A stretch of 64,000 bases of DNA, taken from Pseudoduganella namucuonensis (GTDB lineage Bacteria; Pseudomonadota; Gammaproteobacteria; Burkholderiales; Burkholderiaceae_D). Shown here piece after piece: positions 58,553 through 64,000 of the stretch. The position numbers and the translations under genes were made by a program. Numbering within the stretch: position 1 is the stretch's first letter; each line of letters begins with the position of its first letter. The stretch covers positions 62,001 to 126,000 of the forward strand of contig NZ_FPBO01000007.1 of assembly GCF_900116645.1 (NCBI RefSeq), given 5' to 3'. The notes beneath the pieces were generated by a model. That model did no database searches, was not told the origin of the DNA, and saw nothing but the letters and a program-made list of their open reading frames with translations.

Positions 58553-59521
58553 ATGAGATTTTTGCAAATCCTACGAACCTTCTTTTGTGGGATCGACCGC
58601 AAGGACACGCCAACAGCGCCGATTGTGAAGGTCGACATGCCTAGTCCTGACGGTCCTCGCCATTATCTGAAAGCTGTGCCAACGCAGTCGGTCGTCGGCA
58701 AGCGACCATTGATCATCGTCCTGCATGGCAGCGGGGCTTCGGCAGCGCAGGTGTTGGGAATGGCATTTCCCCCCTCCCCGCTGTCGGTATGGCTGGAAAT
58801 CGCGGAACGCGAGCAACTGGTCGTAGTGGCGCCGGACGGCACCAAGCGGCGCGGCCAACGGGCGTGGAACGACGGCTTCGCGGCCATCGCCAGCAATCCG
58901 AAGGTCGACGATGTCGGCTTCATCAACGCCATCATCGACCGTGCCATTGCAGAAGACGACGTCGATCCGGAACGTGTTTATGTGATCGGTGTCTCCAAGG
59001 GCGGCATGATGGCCTACCGCCTCGCCGCCGAACTGGCGCCACGCTTGGCCGCGTTTTCCGCTGTGCTGGCGGGCATGCCGGTGGAAGCGGCCTATCCACC
59101 TCCAGCCATTCCGCTGTCCGCCCTGATCGTCGCCAGCACGGCCGATCCTTTCATCCCCTACTCTGGCGGCAAATCCCCGTACACGCTTTGGTTTCTGGCA
59201 CCCATGCTGGGGATCGAAACCACCGCCGCTATCTGGCGGGAACTTGCCGGCTTGACGAAAATGGCGGACATTTCCCCCGTGGCCACTCCCCAAAGCCATC
59301 CGACTACCCGCGCAATACGCTACACCTGGCGTGCCAACTCAAGCACGCGGCAAGTCAGGCTTGTGAAAATTGAAGGTGGCGGCCATGCCGAACCTAGCGG
59401 TAAAAAACGCTACCCCTGCATATTCAACCGCTTCCCAGGCAGGCAAAATGCCGACCTGGAAATAGCGGAAGAGGCTTGGTCTTTTTTCAAAGAGAAACGA
59501 CTTAGCGCTGGCCCCGCATAA
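58553..59521 (+). CDS. Alpha/beta-hydrolase, PHB-depolymerase/feruloyl-esterase-like
   Basis: 322 residues. The oxyanion region is LIIVLHGSGASAAQV; the nucleophile is in YVIGVSKGGMMAYRLAAEL (G-x-S-x-G); Asp and His are probably in VASTADPFIPYSGG and EGGGHAEPSG. This is the LpqC/PHB-depolymerase esterase layout. The hydrophobic N-terminus (MRFLQILRTFFCG) may be a weak signal or anchor. No clear ribosome site; a later ATG near 58637 would still keep the catalytic domain. Confidence 0.83.
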   Translation: MRFLQILRTFFCGIDRKDTPTAPIVKVDMPSPDGPRHYLKAVPTQSVVGKRPLIIVLHGSGASAAQVLGMAFPPSPLSVWLEIAEREQLVVVAPDGTKRRGQRAWNDGFAAIASNPKVDDVGFINAIIDRAIAEDDVDPERVYVIGVSKGGMMAYRLAAELAPRLAAFSAVLAGMPVEAAYPPPAIPLSALIVASTADPFIPYSGGKSPYTLWFLAPMLGIETTAAIWRELAGLTKMADISPVATPQSHPTTRAIRYTWRANSSTRQVRLVKIEGGGHAEPSGKKRYPCIFNRFPGRQNADLEIAEEAWSFFKEKRLSAGPA

Positions 59522-59551
59522 ACTTGCCATCGAAATCGCCCTTCTAAAAAA

Positions 59552-60526
59552 CTATAAGGCCCTCACCGGAATACAAATATCACAGCTAAACTCCCCCGTC
59601 ACTGGATCCATGCCAGTGGCCGCCGAAAACATTTCAAAGCACGGCCTATCATCGCATTGCAGTCCACTAGAAGGCAGCCACTCCCGGGTAACCCAAGTCC
59701 AAGCGTTCGCGATCTCCGCCGGCCGCCCTTTAAACCGCGCCGCGGCATATCGCCCACCCGGCAAAGTCTGAATATCCGCTCTGCCGCTTGCTTGAAAACC
59801 CTCCGGCACTTCGACACAAGCGTCATACCTGCATTTATCCGGTGGTGTAACGGAAGGATCGTCATACCCGATCCCATAGCAAGTGGCGCCGCTCAGCCCA
59901 TGCGATTCCATCCACGGGGCCATGGTGCTCCGCCAAAACTCCCCGATCGCCGGACCATAAGGGCCGATAAAGCGCTGATAAGCAACGCGAACCGCCGGCA
60001 AGTCAATAACACGCACGTCCATAGTAAGCTCTCCAAAAGATAGACAAGAGACGCCATACTCCTCCAATCCCCCGTTGTCCGCCTGATCGCCGTTGCGAAA
60101 GACCTGATCAGGATTGCTCTCCCCTGGTCTCCGCTTAATGCCCGCCGCCTGTTCCGCAATCCTCTGCGGCGTATTCGCGCGCCACTCCGACGGCGTGCAG
60201 CCAAACCGAAGCTTAAATGCGCGCGCGAACGCCTCGCCTGAATTAAAGCCCGTAGCCAGCGCGGTTTCAAGAACGGTCTCATTGCTTCCGCAAGAAAGCC
60301 TGAAAGCCGCCTTCTCAAGCCGTCTCCGGCGCAAGTAGCTGCCGAGGGTTTCCCCCATCCAAGCGGAAAATATCCGATGGAAATGAAAACGCGAAAAGTT
60401 CGCTATATCGGCGAGTAAAGCGCCATCCAGCGGCTGATCGAGATGCGCTTCGATATGGTTGAGTACACGGTTCATGCGCCGGGCATACTCGGCGCGGGAT
60501 GCATGGGCGGAATTCTCGGTTGTCAT
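59552..60526 (-). CDS. AraC-family regulator with GyrI-like ligand domain
   Basis: 324 residues. The N-terminal AraC helix-turn-helix pair begins RMNRVLNHIEAHLDQPLDGALLADIANFSRFHFHRIFSAWMG; ETALATGFNSGEAFARAFK is the second helix set. A GyrI-like domain follows (DVRVIDLPAVRVAYQRFIGPYG to CDICIPVRAL). This layout matches the Rob/SbmC-type effector-binding regulators. The start may be this ATG or one three codons earlier; both lie next to a TATAAT-like sequence. Confidence 0.88.
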   Translation of the reverse strand: MTTENSAHASRAEYARRMNRVLNHIEAHLDQPLDGALLADIANFSRFHFHRIFSAWMGETLGSYLRRRRLEKAAFRLSCGSNETVLETALATGFNSGEAFARAFKLRFGCTPSEWRANTPQRIAEQAAGIKRRPGESNPDQVFRNGDQADNGGLEEYGVSCLSFGELTMDVRVIDLPAVRVAYQRFIGPYGPAIGEFWRSTMAPWMESHGLSGATCYGIGYDDPSVTPPDKCRYDACVEVPEGFQASGRADIQTLPGGRYAAARFKGRPAEIANAWTWVTREWLPSSGLQCDDRPCFEMFSAATGMDPVTGEFSCDICIPVRAL

Positions 60527-60711
60527 GGCGCTCATTATAGCCAGACACCGAGCAGCGCATGGGCAAACAGTCCCGCTCATGCCAGTTTCTAGCTTGATCG
60601 AACCAAAACGGGGCATGACTCGCCCGCCCTACGCCCCTGCCCGTAAGCGCGCGCCCGGAGCGGGCGGAAAGGTATAAGGTATTCGCTTGGCTAACCAATC
60701 AGGAGACGATC

Positions 60712-60978
60712 ATGGCCAATCAACCAAAAGGCCGGAATTTCGACGAGAAAACCCATTCGGCGACGGGAAGCAGTTCCGGCATGGGCGCCGGCAGCACAGG
60801 CAGTAAGTCCCAGAGTGGACAAGTCAATTCGCAATCGGAAACGCGCACCGACGACCTATTATCCGGCGGTGTAGACGAAAACGACCGTACCCATGGATTT
60901 CAAAAAGGAAAGAATCCAGAAGATCTGCAGAAGGGAATGAAAAGCACCGGCACCACACGCACCGACAACAAACAATAG
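60712..60978 (+). CDS. Small hydrophilic disordered protein
   Basis: 88 residues rich in Gly, Ser, Thr, Asn and Gln (for example SATGSSSGMGAGSTGSK and GFQKGKNPEDLQKGMKS). No hydrophobic core or known domain. The start has a strong ribosome site (AGGAGACGATC). It is likely real, a stress-type hydrophilic protein by composition only. Confidence 0.65.
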   Translation: MANQPKGRNFDEKTHSATGSSSGMGAGSTGSKSQSGQVNSQSETRTDDLLSGGVDENDRTHGFQKGKNPEDLQKGMKSTGTTRTDNKQ

Positions 60979-61010
60979 CGCCACGAGGCCGAACCAAAAT
61001 GAATAATCCG

Positions 61011-61035
61011 CCATGCCAGCGACCAGCTGGCATGG
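61011..61035. terminator. 10-bp hairpin between convergent reading frames
   Basis: CCATGCCAGC and GCTGGCATGG with a 5-nt loop. It lies just after the stop of the degraded minus-strand frame and 32 bases after the small plus-strand gene; no T-run on the plus strand. Confidence 0.45.
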
Positions 61036-61045
61036 GGAATTCGAA

Positions 61046-61302
61046 CTAGGACAAGTAGATAGCCAACAGCATGACCAAAAGACCCACGAGGTTGCAAACT
61101 GAAATTCCAATCAACCATGAGATTGGCGGGAGACTGGAAACAAAACTCCCAACGTCGCCAAAAATCCAGAAGAAGTGACGGCAATAATAGACACAACCAA
61201 CGCGACCGAAACGAAGGCTGGAACCACTATATCGCTTCGACTCAGATAGATGAATGCGTCATAAGCGCAGGAAGCGGAAAACCCCAAAGCCACCCATCCC
61301 AT
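61046..61302 (-). pseudogene. Possible frameshifted small membrane protein
   Basis: One frame from an ATG at 61302 gives a hydrophobic protein start (MGWVALGFSASCAYDAF, then VVPAFVSVALVVSIIAVTSSG). Another frame continues with equally membrane-like sequence (FFWIFGDVGSFVSSLPPISW, then NLVGLLVMLLAIYLS) to a TAG at 61046–61048, right beside the hairpin. A single frameshift near 61150–61170 would join them. No ribosome site is seen at the start, so it could also be chance. Confidence 0.3.
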
Positions 61303-61455
61303 CGCCTATTTCGGCCGGCCAAAACCCCACCTTGCCCCATCCCCACAGCCCCAGCCTTGCGACACCACAAAAGCGGTTTCTCGCATTGTCCGCCCCCGCC
61401 GTGCCTGCTAAACTTTCTCCCACGACAGCAAAAATAAACCCCTGAGGAGATCCGC
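61303..61455. other. Short intergenic tract before the M64-like protease gene
   Basis: No gene is seen. The last bases contain GAGGAG, six bases before the TTG start of the protease gene, which decides that start. Confidence 0.5.
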
Positions 61456-63375
61456 TTGGCCGACGTTACTTCCATTATCAGCACCGGTGCCTCCTCCGCC
61501 CGCGTAGACATCACCTTCGTTGCGGAGGGCTATCTGGCTTCCGAGCGCGACAAATTCCTCGCCGACGCCGCCAAATTCGCCGAGTACATATTCGACACCG
61601 GCAACGCCGCCCTGAACTCGCCTTTCTCCAATTACAAGAACTACTTCAACACCAACGCCCTGTTCGTCGCCTCCAACCAGTCCCGCTGGGACGTGACCTC
61701 GGGCGTGGCCGACACCTACTTCAAGGCCAATAGCTACCTGGACGACGGCCGCCTGGTCTATGGCGACACCACCAAGGTGTACGAGACGGTGGGCGCCGCT
61801 CTGCCCGGCGACGCCCAGGACATCACCATCGTGCTGATCAACTCCAAGGCCTACGGCGGCGCCGGGGGCCCCGTGTCGTGGGCGACCACCGGCAACCTGA
61901 GCTCGGCCGAAGTCCTGCTGCATGAACTGGGCCACAGCGTGGCCGACCTGGGCGACGAATACCTGGATTCGGCCCTGGGCGCCACGCCCCTGACCGAGCC
62001 GCTGAACCTCGCCAACGTCACCACCGCCAAGGCGGCCCCGCCCTGGCAAGCCTGGCTGGGCTATGAGGACGAACTGGGCAAGGTCGGCCTCTACGAGGGC
62101 GGCTACTACCGCGCCACCGGCGTCTGGCGCGCCACGCAGGATTCCAAGATGCTCAGCCTGGGAAAGGCCTTCAACGCGCCGGCGAAGGAAGCCTTCGCGC
62201 TGGCGTTCTACGGCAAGATCGCCGACTACCTGGCGCTGAACACCGCCATCCCCGGCCTGTGCTTCGCCGACGTCCCGGACCGGGCCAGCCTCAGCTACAC
62301 CTGGAGCCAGAATGGCGCCGCCCTGGCGAACGGCGGCACCTATTGCCTGGACATATACGGCGGCGGCAAGTACAGCGCGGGCGCCACCGTCACCCTGACC
62401 ACCGTGGACGCGACCGGGCTGATACGCACGGGGTTGTCGCAAACCCAGGAAACCGAGACCCTGGCAATCCAGGCCGGCGCCGTGGACATGGCCGGCGCCG
62501 CGCTCGACATCACCCAGGGCGGCGGCGTGTTCCGCTTCGACGGCGCGGACAACACGATCACCGTCCGCGACGGCGTCACCGCCGCCTATTTCGACGGCGG
62601 CAACGGCGCCGACACGGTGATCCTCAATCTCGCCCTGGCCAGCGTCGGCCTGGAAAAGCTGGCCTCGGGCACTTGGCTGCTGAGCCGCGCGGACACGCCC
62701 GTCATGGCGCTCAGGAACGTGGAATTCATCCAGTTCAGCGACAAGACGCAGAGCCTGGTCGAGACGCTGACCGCCACCGGCGGCAACGACAAGCTGCAAA
62801 ACCATGCCGCCAGCGAGCTCATCGACGGCGGCGCCGGCACCGACTCGCTGGCCTACGCGGGGGCGCGCGCCGGCTTTTCCATCGAAAAGAGCGGCGCCGG
62901 CTACACGATCACGGACCTGGCCAGCGGCAGCGCGGACATCGTCAGCAACGTCGAGCGCCTCGGCTTCAGCGACGCCGCCATCGCGCTCGACATCGCCGGC
63001 GTGGGTGGACAGGCCTACCGCCTGTACCAGGCGGCCTTCAACCGCGCCCCCGACAGCGCCGGCCTGGGCTACTGGATCAGCGTGATGGACCAGGGCGCCA
63101 GCCTGCGGGAGGTCTCGGCCGGCTTCACCGCGTCGGCGGAATTCAAGACCGTCTACGGCGTCAGCCCCAGCAACGCCCAGATCATCGACAAGCTATACCA
63201 GAACATCCTGCATCGTGCCGGCGAGGCGGCGGGAGTGGCATACTGGCTGGAGGTGCTAGACAAAAAACAGGACACCCTGGCGGGCGTGCTGGCCAACTTC
63301 AGCGAAGGGGCCGAAAACCAGGGCGCGCTGGCCGGCCTGATCGGCAACGGCTTCGCCTACACGCCATACGGTTGA
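61456..63375 (+). CDS. M64-like metalloprotease with RTX-like and DUF4214 regions
   Basis: 639 residues from a TTG start fixed by GAGGAG six bases upstream. The N-terminal 250 residues match the M64 (IgA peptidase-like) pattern: DITFVAEGYLASERDKF, the zinc motif HELGHSVADLGDEY (His156, Glu157, His160) and a late YEGGYYRATGVWRATQDSKM. A middle region has RTX-like glycine repeats (GGNGADTV, GGNDKL, GGAGTDSL). The C-terminus is DUF4214 (AYRLYQAAFNRAPDSAGLGY, LYQNILHRAGEAAGVAYW). No N-terminal signal peptide, which suits type I secretion. No transporter genes are nearby. Confidence 0.85.
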   Translation: MADVTSIISTGASSARVDITFVAEGYLASERDKFLADAAKFAEYIFDTGNAALNSPFSNYKNYFNTNALFVASNQSRWDVTSGVADTYFKANSYLDDGRLVYGDTTKVYETVGAALPGDAQDITIVLINSKAYGGAGGPVSWATTGNLSSAEVLLHELGHSVADLGDEYLDSALGATPLTEPLNLANVTTAKAAPPWQAWLGYEDELGKVGLYEGGYYRATGVWRATQDSKMLSLGKAFNAPAKEAFALAFYGKIADYLALNTAIPGLCFADVPDRASLSYTWSQNGAALANGGTYCLDIYGGGKYSAGATVTLTTVDATGLIRTGLSQTQETETLAIQAGAVDMAGAALDITQGGGVFRFDGADNTITVRDGVTAAYFDGGNGADTVILNLALASVGLEKLASGTWLLSRADTPVMALRNVEFIQFSDKTQSLVETLTATGGNDKLQNHAASELIDGGAGTDSLAYAGARAGFSIEKSGAGYTITDLASGSADIVSNVERLGFSDAAIALDIAGVGGQAYRLYQAAFNRAPDSAGLGYWISVMDQGASLREVSAGFTASAEFKTVYGVSPSNAQIIDKLYQNILHRAGEAAGVAYWLEVLDKKQDTLAGVLANFSEGAENQGALAGLIGNGFAYTPYG

Positions 63376-63565
63376 GAGAACAGAGCTATGTATGAGACCT
63401 GGCCCAGCCGCTGCGCGACCTGGCCCGCAGCGAGGACTTCAAAGTCCTCCCCGGCAGCAGCCGCTGAGACATACCCGCGCCGGCATCAAGGCCATACCGG
63501 CGCCCGCCTGCGCAAATGTGTGCTTTCAGGCAAAATGGCTGGATTCCCTACACAAGGACTCCACC

Positions 63566-63865
63566 ATGATTTACGAAATCGCAGAAATCCAGATCAAACC
63601 GGACGCCAACGCAGCCTTCGAGGCGGCCGTCAAAGAGGCCGTGCCGCTGTTCCAGCGCGCCAAGGGCTGCCAGGCCATGCGCCTGGAGCGCATCATCGAG
63701 CGTCCGGACACCTACCACCTGGTGATCGAATGGGCCACGCTGGAAAACCACACCGTGGACTTCCGCGGCAGCGAGGACTTCCAGGCCTGGCGCGGCCTGG
63801 TGGGCGGCTTCTTCGCCCAGCCGCCAAAAGTGGAACACACCGAAACGGTCCTGACCGGCTTCTAA
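63566..63865 (+). CDS. Antibiotic biosynthesis monooxygenase (ABM) domain protein
   Basis: 99 residues, a single ABM domain (IYEIAEIQIKPDANAAFEAAV, GCQAMRLERIIERPDTYHL, VIEWATLENHTVDFRGSEDF). These dimeric ferredoxin-like proteins include quinol monooxygenases and signal-molecule enzymes; the reaction cannot be told. The ATG has no strong ribosome site, but the next upstream frame lacks protein character. Confidence 0.82.
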   Translation: MIYEIAEIQIKPDANAAFEAAVKEAVPLFQRAKGCQAMRLERIIERPDTYHLVIEWATLENHTVDFRGSEDFQAWRGLVGGFFAQPPKVEHTETVLTGF

Positions 63866-63940
63866 GCCGTCCCTCCGTTGCGACACGCTGCGCCCTTCGG
63901 GCGCAGAATATGGTCAACCATGCAAGGGAGACCAGACACC

Positions 63941-64000
63941 ATGACCGACACCATCTACCGCAACTTCATGCAGGTGAGCGACGCCGAACAGGCCCGCAAC
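63941..64000 (+). CDS. Start of a gene cut by the right window edge
   Basis: Twenty codons are visible (MTDTIYRNFMQVSDAEQARN) behind AAGGGAGACC. Too short to identify. It follows the ABM gene by 75 bases. Confidence 0.6.
   Translation, partial: MTDTIYRNFMQVSDAEQARN

Noticed and set aside
57127..64000. ssrA-linked integrative element
   Set aside because: No second copy of the tmRNA 3' end and no integrase gene are visible in the remaining sequence.

Overview
The window is high-GC DNA from a betaproteobacterium, most likely an Oxalobacteraceae member of the Massilia/Duganella/Janthinobacterium type. This rests on protein sequence character, on the gene order gyrA – DUF2059 – serC – pheA – hisC – tyrA – aroA – cmk – rpsA – ihfB – lapA – lapB – rfaE1 (all on the minus strand), on the divergent ompA–ubiG–gph block followed by ssrA (tmRNA), and on palindromic repeats of the kind common in that family. 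No species can be named from the sequence alone.

Layout. 1–14.26 kb is ordinary chromosome: an FtsX/YbbP-type permease cut by the window edge, two SDR oxidoreductases, a MarR regulator, DsbA with a small membrane protein, an M1-type metallopeptidase with a membrane protein, a DODA-type dioxygenase with a clear promoter and overlapping inverted repeat, the GTPase YlqF and an OPT-family transporter. 14.26–20.08 kb is an AT-richer accessory island. It holds two proteins with HEPN-like RNase motifs (R-x6-H and R-x4-H), an EcsC-like protein, a wrecked IS630-family transposase and a membrane-anchored protein of unknown function. This is the best candidate for an undescribed, possibly defence-related, system.

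20.08–39.0 kb holds a hybrid sensor kinase with two receivers and an Hpt domain, a VOC protein, a histone-deacetylase-like hydrolase, a translationally coupled MoxR–DUF58–transglutaminase–MltB operon, a small HTH-like protein, CysM, a GNAT acetyltransferase and a cyclic-nucleotide-domain/thioredoxin-reductase-like fusion. It also holds a secreted M28 peptidase and a minus-strand group (DUF4214–cytochrome c lipoprotein, TlpA-like thioredoxin, ApbE) that looks like an extracytoplasmic redox module, then a ComEA-like protein. 39.0–57.5 kb is core housekeeping: LPS heptose kinase and assembly factors, IHF-beta, ribosomal protein S1, the aromatic amino acid and serine supercluster, gyrase A, OmpA, UbiG, Gph, a GIY-YIG-like protein and tmRNA.

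57.5–64 kb, downstream of ssrA, is again mixed: a GNAT protein, an esterase, an AraC/GyrI-like regulator, a disordered small protein, a possibly frameshifted membrane protein, a TTG-started M64-like protease with RTX-like and DUF4214 parts, an ABM-domain protein and one cut gene. Perfect or near-perfect inverted repeats with long arms sit between genes at about 2.65, 5.82, 11.09, 34.13 and 44.43 kb. Three of them share a GTCAG/CTGAC core while the rest of the stem differs. No tRNA, rRNA or CRISPR array was seen.
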